DNA of 64,000 bases from Hyphomonadaceae bacterium (GCA_016714495.1 JADKDU010000002.1:62001-126000); one strand, 5' to 3'. Shown: positions 47,625-57,012, counted from the stretch's first letter. A program made the numbers and translations. Notes: generated by a model not told the origin, from the sequence alone.

Positions 47625-48155
47625 TCAGCCTTTGCGCTGGCCTGTCAGGATGGCTTCGCCAAGCTGCGCGAGGGCGGTGCGGACAGCCCGGTTCTGGACC
47701 GGCGCCAGGCGTTTCACCAGCGCTTCGCGCTGTTCCGGCGTCAGGGGACGCGGAATGACGAGGGCAAGCTGCTTGGGTGGGGCGGTCTGGATCAGTTTCA
47801 AGGATGTGATCTTGGAGCCCGAGGCAAGGTTCACCCTCTCCAGGATGTGATCCCTGGCGTGCTGGATGATGGGCGCCGCGGCCGATGGCACGCGCAGGTG
47901 AAGCACATTGCCTCCCCTGGCGCGGGAGACCCGCACCGGCTCAGTGATGGCGGCGATGCGCAGGCCGACGATCTCGGTCCAGCGGGATTGCAGCGTTTCA
48001 GGCGCCGGGCCGGCTTCCTTTAGAAGGGGGCGCAGCGCGCGCGCGAGCGCTGCGCCCATGGGGCGAGCGGGACGGTAGACGGGAACGGCGCGGGTCTGCG
48101 CCAGCCGGGCTTCGGCCTCGCGCTCCTTTTCCCACTTTTTCCAGTCGATGGTCAT
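47625..48155 (-). CDS. DUF721 (DciA-like) protein
   Basis: 176 residues. A charged N-terminal helix is followed by the DUF721 core: ETLQSRWTEIVGLRIAAITEPVRV and NVLHLRVPSAAAPIIQHARDHILERVN. DUF721 proteins of the DciA group help load the replicative helicase DnaB in bacteria lacking DnaC; that role here is inferred. It is divergent from mutY. Confidence 0.85.
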   Translation of the reverse strand: MTIDWKKWEKEREAEARLAQTRAVPVYRPARPMGAALARALRPLLKEAGPAPETLQSRWTEIVGLRIAAITEPVRVSRARGGNVLHLRVPSAAAPIIQHARDHILERVNLASGSKITSLKLIQTAPPKQLALVIPRPLTPEQREALVKRLAPVQNRAVRTALAQLGEAILTGQRKG

Positions 48156-48216
48156 GGGCCCTTCTTGCCAGCATTCGGGTTTCGTCGGAATGGCCCGGGA
48201 CAGATAGTCTACGGGA

Positions 48217-49314
48217 ATGATGACCGCTCACAGCCTCAGGAAGATGCTCACCGCGGTGGATCGCTGGTATCGGCGGCATGCGCGCGTGCTGCCCTGGCGG
48301 GTGGGGCCGGAGGCGCGGGACGCTGGCGTGAAGCCCGATCCGTATCTGGTGTGGCTGTCGGAAGTGATGCTGCAGCAGACGACAATTCCCCATGCAACGC
48401 CTTATTTTGATGCGTTTCGCAAGCGCTGGCCCACAGTGAAGAAACTGGCGGCGGCGCGCTGGGAGGATGTGTCGGCTGCATGGGCGGGGCTGGGCTATTA
48501 TAGCCGCGCGCGCAACCTGCATGCCTGTGCAAAAGCAGTGGCGGAGCAGGGCGGTTTTCCACAGGACGCCAAAGGGCTTCGCGACCTGCCGGGAGTAGGG
48601 CCTTACACGGCGGGCGCAATCGCCTCAATCGCGTTCGACGAGCGCATCGCGCCGGTCGATGGCAATATCGAGCGGGTCGTCTCGCGAGTGTGGGCCATTG
48701 GCTCAGACGGGACCGATAAAGGTTGGCGCGCCGCGAAGGTCGAGATCGGCGCGCGTGCGCAGGCGATGGCGGATGCCTTGCCTGCGCACGCGCGTGCTGG
48801 CGATCTTGCGCAGGCGCTTATGGATCTGGGCGCAACCGTATGCACGCCGCGCAAGCCGAACTGCCTGATTTGCCCACTCAACACGATGTGCGCGGCTCGC
48901 GCTGAAGGCGATCCCGAACGTTATCCTGTGAAGGCGGACAAGAAGGCGACGCCGACGCGGTATGGATCCGCGTTCGTGCTGATGAATGGCGACGAGGTGC
49001 TGCTCGTAAGGCGACCGCCGAGCGGGTTGCTGGGTGGGATGGTGATGCCGCCGACATCCGCTTGGAGTGAGACGAAGGCGGATGATCCTCTTGCAGAGGC
49101 GCCCGGAAAGTTTGCGTGGGTGCAGGTCGGCCAAGTGCGCCACGTCTTCACACACTTCGCGCTGAAGCTTGACGTCTGGTGCGCCAACGCGCAGCCGCGC
49201 GCGAAAATAATAGGCGAATGGATGTCGACTGATGATGCGCTGGCCGCCTTGCCGACCGTGGGCCGGAAGGCGGTTGCGCTGGCCGTTGGTGGAAGCGGTA
49301 AGCGCGGCCGCTAG
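48217..49314 (+). CDS. mutY: A/G-specific adenine glycosylase
   Basis: 365 residues. Helix-hairpin-helix is LRDLPGVGPYTAGAIASIAF, the catalytic Asp lies in IAPVDGNIERV, the catalytic Glu in SEVMLQQT, and the 4Fe-4S Cys set is CTPRKPNCLICPLNTMC (C-x6-C-x2-C-x5-C). The C-terminal NUDIX-like domain recognises 8-oxoG (HVFTHFALKLDVW). It removes A opposite 8-oxoG. Two ATGs start the gene in tandem. Confidence 0.96.
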   Translation: MMTAHSLRKMLTAVDRWYRRHARVLPWRVGPEARDAGVKPDPYLVWLSEVMLQQTTIPHATPYFDAFRKRWPTVKKLAAARWEDVSAAWAGLGYYSRARNLHACAKAVAEQGGFPQDAKGLRDLPGVGPYTAGAIASIAFDERIAPVDGNIERVVSRVWAIGSDGTDKGWRAAKVEIGARAQAMADALPAHARAGDLAQALMDLGATVCTPRKPNCLICPLNTMCAARAEGDPERYPVKADKKATPTRYGSAFVLMNGDEVLLVRRPPSGLLGGMVMPPTSAWSETKADDPLAEAPGKFAWVQVGQVRHVFTHFALKLDVWCANAQPRAKIIGEWMSTDDALAALPTVGRKAVALAVGGSGKRGR

Positions 49315-49326
49315 CGAGCACCAAAC

Positions 49327-49354
49327 AAAAAGGCCAGCCTTTCGGCCGGCCTTT
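49327..49354. terminator. Bidirectional terminator between mutY and the secreted-protein gene
   Basis: AAAGGCC at 49329-49335 pairs with GGCCTTT at 49348-49354, with three more inner pairs around a TTTC loop. An A run on the left and T run on the right let it work both ways between the convergent genes. Confidence 0.75.
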
Positions 49355-49384
49355 CAAACGTCGATCGCTTGATTGATCTGCGTT

Positions 49385-50485
49385 TTAATTCTTCGCTTTG
49401 ACTTTCTTTATCTTGGCCGCGGCAGCATCCGCTTCCTTCTGGCGAGCGCCGGCGAGGATGCCAGGCAGGCCGTAATTGCCTTCATGGCAAGCGTATTCGT
49501 ACAGGCCGTCCGACGGGTAGAAGGCAAGCTCAGCTTTCCACGTCTGGGTGTAGGTCTCCGGATCATCGACGACGAACTGATAGACCACGTCGTGGTCGCT
49601 CGTGCGCGTCAGACGCTCCGTGACAACGCCTTTCTTCGACAGCGGGAACGACATGGTCTCGCCCTGCAGCGGTTTCACATTGACCGATTCCATCACGAAC
49701 GTGTCGCCTTCCCACCAGCCGACTGTATCGCCAAGCCAGGGCGCCATCGTCGCGGGACGGTGATGCGCGCGGGCTGTCTCAGCGTTGTCGAAAATCGGAA
49801 TGATGCGCGCATCGTGAACCATCTCGACGAGGATCATCAGGTGCGTCGGGGTCTGAACGAACTGGTAGTTATTGTTGTAAAGGCCGTTGAGCATGCCTGG
49901 CCCGCCCATGTTGGAGAAACCGATCAGGCAGCGCTCGGGAACTGCGGTTTCTTCCGGGCCCTCATACGGGGCGTCGCCGGTCATGTAGCGCGCGGAGTTG
50001 ATGGCGCGCTTCTTCGCCTGCGCAGCGGGGTCCTTGAAGGGCAGCAGACCATTGGCAGGCTCGATAATGTAGGACGTGCGATACTCTCCATTCACCTTCG
50101 CAAGCCGATCGCCAGGCTGCGTCCAGAACGTGTCGTAACCTTTTGCGCCGAAATCCTTGCCGCCCTTTTCCGGGGCGCCGGCGTTCGGATCCGAATAGCG
50201 CGTGTTCTTGTTGAAGCCTTCCTCATTAGCCGCAAAACCAGCAACGCCGGTATTGTCGGCGATCTTCTTGGCTTCCGCTTCGGAGACGACGAGGCTGCGG
50301 CCGGGCGCGCGTTGCAGCGTCGTGACCGATGCGTGAGTCCAAAAGCCGGTCAGATCGGGCTTGCCGTTCGCAGCCTTTGGAGCCGGTTGAGGGGCGCCCG
50401 CTTCGCCAGCCGGCGCTTGCGCCAGCGCCGGCATTGACAGGACAGCAAAGGCAAGGGCTGTCACTGCAGGCTTCAAAATTCGCAT
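49385..50485 (-). CDS. Secreted protein of unknown function
   Basis: 366 residues. A Sec signal ends near residue 22 (PALAQ). The mature part starts with GKPDLTGFWTHASVTTL and continues with TLGD-type repeats of short motifs: YNNNYQFVQTPTHLMILVEMVHDARIIPI, WLGDTVGWWEGDTFVMESVN, ERLTR. These are shared by a widespread family of uncharacterised secreted proteins in proteobacteria and acidobacteria (from memory). No enzymatic motif is clear. The C-terminus is Lys/Ala-rich. Confidence 0.75.
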   Translation of the reverse strand: MRILKPAVTALAFAVLSMPALAQAPAGEAGAPQPAPKAANGKPDLTGFWTHASVTTLQRAPGRSLVVSEAEAKKIADNTGVAGFAANEEGFNKNTRYSDPNAGAPEKGGKDFGAKGYDTFWTQPGDRLAKVNGEYRTSYIIEPANGLLPFKDPAAQAKKRAINSARYMTGDAPYEGPEETAVPERCLIGFSNMGGPGMLNGLYNNNYQFVQTPTHLMILVEMVHDARIIPIFDNAETARAHHRPATMAPWLGDTVGWWEGDTFVMESVNVKPLQGETMSFPLSKKGVVTERLTRTSDHDVVYQFVVDDPETYTQTWKAELAFYPSDGLYEYACHEGNYGLPGILAGARQKEADAAAAKIKKVKAKN

Positions 50486-50729
50486 AAGTCAGGTCTCCCG
50501 AATGGTGCGCGGCTGCCTGCGCGCTCTTTGTTTGCAGCTGATGGCTGCCGCCACGTAAACGAAAACGCCCACAATCAAAAGGGCTTGTGTGTCAAATGGT
50601 TGGGATATGGCGCCGCACGCGGCGCGTCCGTTCGGCCGCGCGCAGCAATATCGGCATGGATTTGTAGGTCGCGCCGACCGCCACCCGGACGTGGTCCGTA
50701 AGGCGGTCGGGCTTGGCCCTAAATCCTGA

Positions 50730-52988
50730 TCAGGCCAGCGCTGCTTTCACAGCAGCAGACGTGATGGGAATGTGCCGCAGGCGCGCGCCAACCGCGTTGT
50801 AGATCGCATTGCCAATGGCGGGGCCGACAATGGTGGTCGCCGGTTCGCCAAGCCCGACGGGCGCTTCCGTGCTTTCAACGAAGCTGATGTCGAGTTCGGG
50901 AACATCCGCGAGCCGCAACGGCGTATAGGCGCCAAGATTGCGCGCCTTAACGTTGCCATTCTCGAACTCGGTGCCTTCGTGCAGGGCAAGTGAGAGGCCC
51001 CAGAGTGAGGCGCCTTCCATCTGCGCGCGGGCGCCATCGGGGTCAACGATTGTGCCGGCGTCAGCGACAAGCGTCAGCTTCTCGACCTTCACCGCGCCCG
51101 TACCTTTGTTGACATTCACCCGCGCCACGCACGCGACCCAGGTTGGCATGTCGCGTTCCTGCCCGAAGGAGGTGGCGAGACCGAGGCCTGTGCCTTCGGG
51201 AAGCGGCGCGCCCCAGCCGGCTTTCTGCGCGGCGAGTTGAACCACATTGGCCTGGCGCTTGGCGCCTCCGACGGAGTTGGGGGCGGAGCCGGCATTGGCG
51301 CCTTCAGCCGTGAGCAGCTTCAGGCGGAAGGCGACAGGGTCGAGCTTCAGCTTGTGCGCCGCTTCATCCATGAAGCTTTCAAGGGCCCAGTTGGTGAAGC
51401 CGGGTCCGACCGAACGGAGCCAGCCGGGGCGGAAAGTTTCGTTTGCGAGATCGTTGGAGATTGCGCGGACCTTGTGGGCGCCGACCGCGTACCAATGGTT
51501 CGCGCCACTGATGGCGAATGGGTCGAACGGTACGTCCTTTTCGCCCTTCGGCATGAAGAACGGGGCCATTACTTCTGTCGGCCAGCCGCAGGCGACATGC
51601 TGCTCCATGCCCGTGACGGCGCCATCCTTGTCGAATGCCATCTTCAGCTTTTGAACAGACGGCGAGCGGACGCTGTCGAACTTCACATCGTCTTCGCGCG
51701 TCATCACCATCTTCACCGGCTTGCCGATGGCTTTTGCGGCGAGGGCGGCGCCTACGGCATAGTCGCCGTTGAGACGCCGGCCAAAGCCGCCCCCAAGACG
51801 ATAGGTTTTCATCACGACGTTGGTTTCGGGCACTTCGAGCGCCTTGGCGAGCCATGGCAGGACAAGGCTCTGCCACTGGTTGCCTGTGTGGATTTCCCAC
51901 TTGCCGTCTTTCTGCAAGGCGAGGGCGTTGAGCGGTTCCATCTGGAAGTGAAGCGCCGTGGCCGTGGTGTATGTCGCTTCTATCGTGGATTTTGCGGCCT
52001 TGAAGGCGGGGGCTGTATCTGTTGCGCCCGTGGCGAGGACGGAGCCCTTGCTTGCATCCAAGATCAGCTTGGCCGCATGATCCTGCAGATCCTTCTCAGA
52101 GACATTGGTTGTCGGCCCGGGCGAGTACTCGATCGTGACAGCCGCGGCCGCCTTCTTCGCGGCATGCCAGCTATCAGCGATCACCATCGCCCAGCCGGGA
52201 ACGGTGTTCGAAGGGTCTTTCAAGGCTATGGTCTGGATGTAGCCTTTGATCTCCTTCGCCGGGGCATCCATGATATAGGTGACCTGCGATCCATTTCGCG
52301 TCGGCGGCAGGATCGGGCAGCCATAGACCATGCCCTCGACCTTCGCATCGATGCCGTAGATAGCAGCGCCGGTTGTTTTCTCCACGATGTCGAGCGAGGT
52401 GACGGGTTTGCCGATGAGCTTGCGGTCTGCTGCAGGCTTGAACGTGATCTTGGCGAGGTCATCTGGCGTGTAGGTCTTGGTCAGACCGCCCTTGCGAATG
52501 ATGTCCTTGTAGGAAATCTTCTTGTCGCCGGAGATGACTTCGCCATTGGCGGCCGTACAGCTGGCGGGGTCGACGCCGAGCGCCGCAGCGCCGGCTTCGA
52601 TCAGGGCTATGCGGCCCGCCGCGCCTGCCTGGCTGTAGAGCGGATAAGTCTGCCACACCGACCAAGAGCCGCCGGTGACCATGAGGCCCCATTTCGGGTC
52701 GCTGTCGACATGCGCGATGCGAACGTTTTCCCACGGCGCTTCGAGCTCGTCGGCGAGGATGCGCGCGAGCGACGTACCGACATGCTGGCCCATCTCGGCG
52801 CGGATCACGTTGACGGTGACGATGCCGTTATTGTCGATTGCGAACCATTGCGTGGGCTCGAAGGGCGGGGCGGTGGAAGCCGTCTCGGTGGTGCAGGCCG
52901 TCAGGAAGGAAAAGGCGACGCCGGTTCCGGCGGCGGCGATGAGGAAGCCGCGGCGGGTTAGGATAGGCGCGTTCACGGACGTATCCAT
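50730..52988 (-). CDS. iorB: Molybdenum hydroxylase large subunit (isoquinoline 1-oxidoreductase beta type)
   Basis: 752 residues from the ATG at 52988. It starts with a Tat-like signal (TRRGFLIAAAGTGVAF). Molybdopterin-binding segments include GGSWSVWQTYPLYSQAGAAGR, RLGGGFGRRLNGDY, WLRSVGPGFTNWALESFMDEAA, and the active-site Glu region VGLGEPATTIVGPAIGNAI near the end. It oxidises an N-heterocycle or aldehyde, probably at or in the periplasm. Start 2 bp after the small-subunit gene. Substrate unknown. Confidence 0.9.
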   Translation of the reverse strand: MDTSVNAPILTRRGFLIAAAGTGVAFSFLTACTTETASTAPPFEPTQWFAIDNNGIVTVNVIRAEMGQHVGTSLARILADELEAPWENVRIAHVDSDPKWGLMVTGGSWSVWQTYPLYSQAGAAGRIALIEAGAAALGVDPASCTAANGEVISGDKKISYKDIIRKGGLTKTYTPDDLAKITFKPAADRKLIGKPVTSLDIVEKTTGAAIYGIDAKVEGMVYGCPILPPTRNGSQVTYIMDAPAKEIKGYIQTIALKDPSNTVPGWAMVIADSWHAAKKAAAAVTIEYSPGPTTNVSEKDLQDHAAKLILDASKGSVLATGATDTAPAFKAAKSTIEATYTTATALHFQMEPLNALALQKDGKWEIHTGNQWQSLVLPWLAKALEVPETNVVMKTYRLGGGFGRRLNGDYAVGAALAAKAIGKPVKMVMTREDDVKFDSVRSPSVQKLKMAFDKDGAVTGMEQHVACGWPTEVMAPFFMPKGEKDVPFDPFAISGANHWYAVGAHKVRAISNDLANETFRPGWLRSVGPGFTNWALESFMDEAAHKLKLDPVAFRLKLLTAEGANAGSAPNSVGGAKRQANVVQLAAQKAGWGAPLPEGTGLGLATSFGQERDMPTWVACVARVNVNKGTGAVKVEKLTLVADAGTIVDPDGARAQMEGASLWGLSLALHEGTEFENGNVKARNLGAYTPLRLADVPELDISFVESTEAPVGLGEPATTIVGPAIGNAIYNAVGARLRHIPITSAAVKAALA

Positions 52989-52990
52989 GA

Positions 52991-53452
52991 TCAGGCTCCT
53001 TTCATCGCATTGGCGGCCTGACGAACGGCGGCGCGGATGCGGGTGTAGGTCATGCAGCGGCACAGATTGCCGTTCATCTGGGCGTCGATGTCGGCGTCGG
53101 AAATGTTCGGGTTGTCCTTCAGCACGGCGGCCGCCTGCATGATCTGGCCGGACTGGCAGTAGCCGCATTGCGGAACCTGCAGGTCCTGCCAGGCCTTCTG
53201 GACGGGATGCTGGCCTTTCGGATCGAGGCCCTCGATCGTGACGATCTCGGCGCCTTCGACGGCGCTGAGTGGGGTGACGCAGGACCGCGTGGCCTTGCCG
53301 GCTATATGCACGATGCAAGCCCCGCACATGCCGATGCCGCAGCCGAACTTGGTGCCGGTCAACCCGGCGTCGTCACGTATCACCCATAGCAATGGCGTGT
53401 CGGCATCCGCCTCCACCGTCATCGACTTTCCGTTGAGCTTGAAGCTTGTCAT
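52991..53452 (-). CDS. iorA: Molybdenum hydroxylase small subunit with two [2Fe-2S] clusters
   Basis: 153 residues. The plant-type cluster is in GTKFGCGIGMCGACIVHIAGKATRSC and the second in PQCGYCQSGQIMQ with NLCRCMTY. It passes electrons from the molybdenum site. No FAD subunit gene lies nearby, which fits the two-subunit isoquinoline oxidoreductase class that hands electrons to cytochrome c; a membrane cytochrome c gene is 730 bp away. Confidence 0.93.
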   Translation of the reverse strand: MTSFKLNGKSMTVEADADTPLLWVIRDDAGLTGTKFGCGIGMCGACIVHIAGKATRSCVTPLSAVEGAEIVTIEGLDPKGQHPVQKAWQDLQVPQCGYCQSGQIMQAAAVLKDNPNISDADIDAQMNGNLCRCMTYTRIRAAVRQAANAMKGA

Positions 53453-53778
53453 GTACAGGCGCCCTCTGACCACTGAAGCAGGCTCGGCGCGTCCCGTTCG
53501 AAGTCCGGGCTGTGCAGGCGCCGGCAAGCTGTTTCCACTATCGTTCGCTGATTGTGATGCTTGTCCAGCGGCCAACGCGTCCCCAAAATCGGGTTGGAGG
53601 GGCCTTTCGGCAAATTATGCAACGATCAGAAGGCGATGCGCACGGCGCTATCGTTTGCTGCATATATCGCTTTTTTGTGCACATCGCATCGGGCGTCAAA
53701 CGGCGAGGCGGTCGTCGCCGTCAGCGTGACTCGCTGCCGGCGACGGCGCATGGTTCGGCGGCGACAAAGGAGACGAAA

Positions 53779-54165
53779 ATGCTCGATCACATCGGACTCA
53801 AGGTGAGGGATGTGGAGCGTGCGCGGGCGTTCTATGATCAGGCGTTGAAGCCGCTGGGCGTGAGCCTCGTCATGGAAGTGCCGACGGAGAAGACAGGCTC
53901 GGCGCCCTATCTCGGCTATGGCGAAGGCGCGAAGCCTTACTTCTGGATCGGTCAGGAACGGCGCGCGACGGAGCAGCTGCACGTCGCGTTCGTGGCGGCG
54001 AGCCGTGCGAAGGTCGAGGCTTTCTATGGCGCAGCGATGGCGGCGGGTGGGCGAGACAACGGCCCGCCTGGATTACGTCCGTATTATCACCCGGCTTACT
54101 ACGGGGCGTTCGTGCTGGACCCTGACGGGCACAACATCCAACCTGTCTGCCACACGCCCGAATAG
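53779..54165 (+). CDS. VOC/glyoxalase-fold protein
   Basis: 128 residues from the ATG at 53779, which has GGAG seven bases upstream. MLDHIGLKVRDVERARAFYDQALKPLG opens the first beta-alpha-beta-beta-beta unit; HVAFVAASRAKVEAFYGAAMAAGG and YYGAFVLDPDGHNIQPVCH give the second. Metal-ligand positions (His4, His78-type, Glu/Gln late) are partly kept. Function cannot be predicted. Confidence 0.85.
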   Translation: MLDHIGLKVRDVERARAFYDQALKPLGVSLVMEVPTEKTGSAPYLGYGEGAKPYFWIGQERRATEQLHVAFVAASRAKVEAFYGAAMAAGGRDNGPPGLRPYYHPAYYGAFVLDPDGHNIQPVCHTPE

Positions 54166-54180
54166 GGCGACGCCAGAAAC

Positions 54181-54951
54181 TTAGTGCGGAGCGGGGGCCG
54201 GTTGCGCCGGCGCCGTCGGAGCTGGCGTGGTCGCCGGCGCTGTCGGAGCGGGAGCGCCCGGAGCGGCAGGAGCTGCGCCCGGAACCGCAGCAGGAGCAGC
54301 GCCATCGGCGGGAGCCGGCGCGCCTTCAGCCGGAGCAGCAGCGCCTTCCGCCGGAGCGGTCGCTGAAGCAGGAGCGGTCGCTGAAGCCGGAAGCGGAGCA
54401 GGCAGCGGCACGCTCTCGGAGCCCAGCGTACGCAGGTACGCGATCAGGTTCGCGCGATCCTGCAGGCCGGTAAGGCGGCTGTTGATGCCGGCAAAGTTCA
54501 TCGCCGTGCCCGAAGCGAAGGCCTTCGGACGCTCGATGAAATGGTCGAGCTTCTCATAGGTCCACTCGCCGCCGACGGCGGTCAGCGAGCCGTTGCCCGT
54601 CGAATATTTGAAGCCGGCATGCGAGGCGACCGGACGGCCGAGAACGCCGTAGAGGTTCGGGCCCTGCAGATTGGCGCCGCCTTGGTCGAACGTATGGCAC
54701 TGGAGGCACTTCTTGTGCTGCTCCTCGCCTTCATGGATATCGGCCGTGGAAATCAGGGTGAAGTAGTCGCGCGGACCTTCGACGGCGGGTCCTTCGCCGC
54801 CGGCATGCGCTTCGGGCACATCGACGAAATAGCCGGGCTTCTCATGGTGTGCGGTGTGGAACAGGGAATGCGAGGCCTCATTCAGGCCGATCACCGCAAG
54901 GCCGGTCCCGAGGATGCAGAAGGCGATCTTGTTGAAGCCCAGATCACTCAT
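54181..54951 (-). CDS. Membrane-anchored c-type cytochrome with Ala/Pro tail
   Basis: 256 residues from the ATG at 54951. One N-terminal helix (IAFCILGTGLAVIGLNEAS) serves as an uncleaved anchor, as in CycM. The haem site is KCLQCHTFD, and the axial Met is in AMNFAGI. After residue 180 the chain is a repetitive Ala/Pro/Thr/Glu stretch of about 75 residues. It most resembles cytochrome c552/CycM, which carries electrons between complex III and oxidases. It could also take electrons from IorAB. Confidence 0.88.
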   Translation of the reverse strand: MSDLGFNKIAFCILGTGLAVIGLNEASHSLFHTAHHEKPGYFVDVPEAHAGGEGPAVEGPRDYFTLISTADIHEGEEQHKKCLQCHTFDQGGANLQGPNLYGVLGRPVASHAGFKYSTGNGSLTAVGGEWTYEKLDHFIERPKAFASGTAMNFAGINSRLTGLQDRANLIAYLRTLGSESVPLPAPLPASATAPASATAPAEGAAAPAEGAPAPADGAAPAAVPGAAPAAPGAPAPTAPATTPAPTAPAQPAPAPH

Positions 54952-55144
54952 GGTCTGACCGTGCTCCAGTCCCTGAAAAAAGCGGGGCCCCAAAAACGTC
55001 GATTCGCGCCCGCACGCGGGGGGCTTTCTTGCATTTTAGCCGGAAGGCAGCAACCGGAGAAAGCCCGGCGAAATGACGCACATTCAGGCGGCTAACCCTC
55101 TATTTCGGTTGCCCTCTCCGGCTGGGCAGGGGCATAGAGGCCCA

Positions 55145-55996
55145 ATGAACAAGATCGCCTTCCAGGGGGAGCTGGGCGCCAACTCCCATATCGCCTGCCG
55201 CGAGGTCTATCCGGACCTTGAGCCGTTGCCGTGTGCGACGTTCGAGGACGTGTTCCAGGCGGCGGCCAGCGGCGAGGCCGAACTGGCCATGATCCCTGTG
55301 GAGAACTCCATCGCCGGCCGGGTGGCGGATATCCACCACCTGCTGCCGACTTCGCCCCTGCAGATCATTGCCGAACACTTCATGCCGATCCGCTTTCAGT
55401 TGATGGGGCTGAGGGGCGCGAAACTGCAGCAGATCAAGGGCGCGCACAGCCACATCATGGGTCTCGGGCAATGCCGGAATTTCCTGCGGTCCCGGGGCAT
55501 CGTCGCAAGGATCAGCTCGGACACGGCGGGCGCCGCCCGTGAAGTGCGCGACCTGGGCGATCCGACTCAGGCGGCCATCGCCCCGCGCTTGGCGGCGGAA
55601 GTGTATGGTCTCGATATCCTGGCCGAGAACATCGAGGATGCGGCCCATAATACAACGCGTTTCGTGATCATGAGCCGCGACGCCGTCCAGCCCGAAAAGA
55701 CGCCAGGCGTGACGTGGGTGACAGCCTTTGTCTTCCGCGTCCGCAACGTTCCGGCGGCGCTCTACAAGACGATGGGCGGCTTTGCGACCAATGGCGTCAA
55801 CATGACCAAGCTGGAGAGCTACCAGCTCGGCGGGTCGTTCAACGCGACGCAGTTTTACGCCGAAGTCGAGGGCCATCCCGACGATCCGGCCGTGCAGCGC
55901 GCGCTCGAGGAGCTTGGGTTCTTCTCCAATCAGGTGCGCCATCTCGGCGTGTTCCCGGCCCATGCTTACCGCTCGACAGCGGCCGGGCGGGCGTAG
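55145..55996 (+). CDS. pheA: Prephenate dehydratase
   Basis: 283 residues. The catalytic domain has FQGELGANSHIACREVYP and the Thr of NTTRFVIM; a C-terminal ACT domain has MTKLESYQLGGSFNATQFYAEVEG, with the ESxP-like region that binds phenylalanine for feedback control. It turns prephenate into phenylpyruvate. It has no chorismate mutase domain. ATG at 55145. Confidence 0.95.
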   Translation: MNKIAFQGELGANSHIACREVYPDLEPLPCATFEDVFQAAASGEAELAMIPVENSIAGRVADIHHLLPTSPLQIIAEHFMPIRFQLMGLRGAKLQQIKGAHSHIMGLGQCRNFLRSRGIVARISSDTAGAAREVRDLGDPTQAAIAPRLAAEVYGLDILAENIEDAAHNTTRFVIMSRDAVQPEKTPGVTWVTAFVFRVRNVPAALYKTMGGFATNGVNMTKLESYQLGGSFNATQFYAEVEGHPDDPAVQRALEELGFFSNQVRHLGVFPAHAYRSTAAGRA

Positions 55997-56460
55997 GCGC
56001 CCTAACCATGACAATCCGGACACGGACGGTGTTCGCCCCGCCAATGTCACAATTGGGGGGCGGAAATGATGTCTGCGCGTTCTCACGCCGCGGCGCTTGG
56101 GTCGATTTTGGCAGAAAATCCAAGCAATTTCGGCGCTCAAAATAATCGACAAGTATTCGTGCGCACCCTCGAAGAATTCGACACCTTTCGGACACAAATA
56201 TTGATGCGATCCTAAGGTCGTTCATCTTGGTGTGGCGTCGGCGCCACCTTGGAATTCTTAATCCAGAACTTCAGAGGAACTGGTTTGGCGGCTGCCTATT
56301 TAGGCTGCATATCGACCTCACGCTGGGTGGATAGATAAGCCGGACCGGATGTCTCCAACAGGAGAAGCCGGGGCGGTTTGGAACTGAAACCAGAGCGGGT
56401 GTCACCGGCGGGATCACGCAATCCCCTCGGAACCTGCTCCAGACAACTGGAGTCTTCCCC
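55997..56460 (+). promoter_or_regulatory. Intergenic region and long leader of the outer-membrane protein gene
   Basis: 464 bp without a gene. It contains a hairpin at 56232-56247 (GTGGCG/CGCCAC) that could end pheA transcripts, an AT-richer stretch at 56130-56220 that may hold the promoter, and a leader with a hairpin over the ribosome site (56437-56452). Confidence 0.4.
56437..56452 (+). promoter_or_regulatory. Hairpin masking the ribosome-binding site of the barrel-protein gene
   Basis: CTCCAG (56437-56442), loop ACAA, CTGGAG (56447-56452). The 3' arm contains GGAG, the only ribosome site, eight bases before the ATG at 56461. In the folded RNA the site is fully paired, so translation would depend on opening the stem by heat, a protein or a small RNA. 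Confidence 0.55.
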
Positions 56461-56940
56461 ATGAAACTGAAACTTGCTCTCGCCGCCGCGTTCATGCTTG
56501 TCGCGCCGGCCGTTATGTCCGCTCAGGCCCAGACCTCCGGCGTCTATGTCTCGGGCGGTTACACGCATTTCGACGGTGACGGCGGCGCTGAACTTGGCGG
56601 CGTTACGGGCCGTGTCGGCGTGAACTTCGGACCGAACTTCGCTGTCGAAGGTGAAGGCACTTTCGGCGTGAAAGACGATGGCGGCACCGAACTCGACAGT
56701 GAACTCGGCGTGTTCGCGGTCGGCAAACTGCCAATCAATCCGCAGTTCGAACTGCTCGCCCGCGTTGGCGCGTCGCGCATCGAAACTTCGCCGGGTGGCG
56801 ATTTCGACGGCCTCGCCTACGGCGCCGGCGCCCAGTGGAACCTCACCGCCGTGGACGGGATCCGCGGCGACTGGACCCGTCACGATTATGACGAAGGCGA
56901 CACCGACGCCTACTCGCTGTCTTACGTGCGCAGCTTCTAA
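56461..56940 (+). CDS. Outer-membrane beta-barrel protein (OmpA-like/porin family)
   Basis: 159 residues. A signal peptide ends at about 23 (SAQAQ). Alternating strands start GVYVSGGYTHF, GVTGRVGVNFGPNFAVEGEGTF, ELGVFAVGKLPINPQFELLARVGASRI, and the protein ends SLSYVRSF, with the C-terminal Phe needed for barrel insertion. It is a small eight-stranded barrel of OmpW/Opa type. A strong terminator follows. Confidence 0.88.
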   Translation: MKLKLALAAAFMLVAPAVMSAQAQTSGVYVSGGYTHFDGDGGAELGGVTGRVGVNFGPNFAVEGEGTFGVKDDGGTELDSELGVFAVGKLPINPQFELLARVGASRIETSPGGDFDGLAYGAGAQWNLTAVDGIRGDWTRHDYDEGDTDAYSLSYVRSF

Positions 56941-56975
56941 CGGCTTGCGCTCAGACGAGAGCGTTCTAGTACGAG

Positions 56976-57012
56976 ACGCCCCTGCGAGCGATCGCGGGGG
57001 CGTTTTCGTTTT
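56976..57012 (+). terminator. Rho-independent terminator after the barrel-protein gene
   Basis: ACGCCCC (56976-56982) pairs with GGGGCGT (56997-57003), with further inner GC pairs, followed by TTTTCGTTTT. 35 nt past the stop. Confidence 0.85.
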
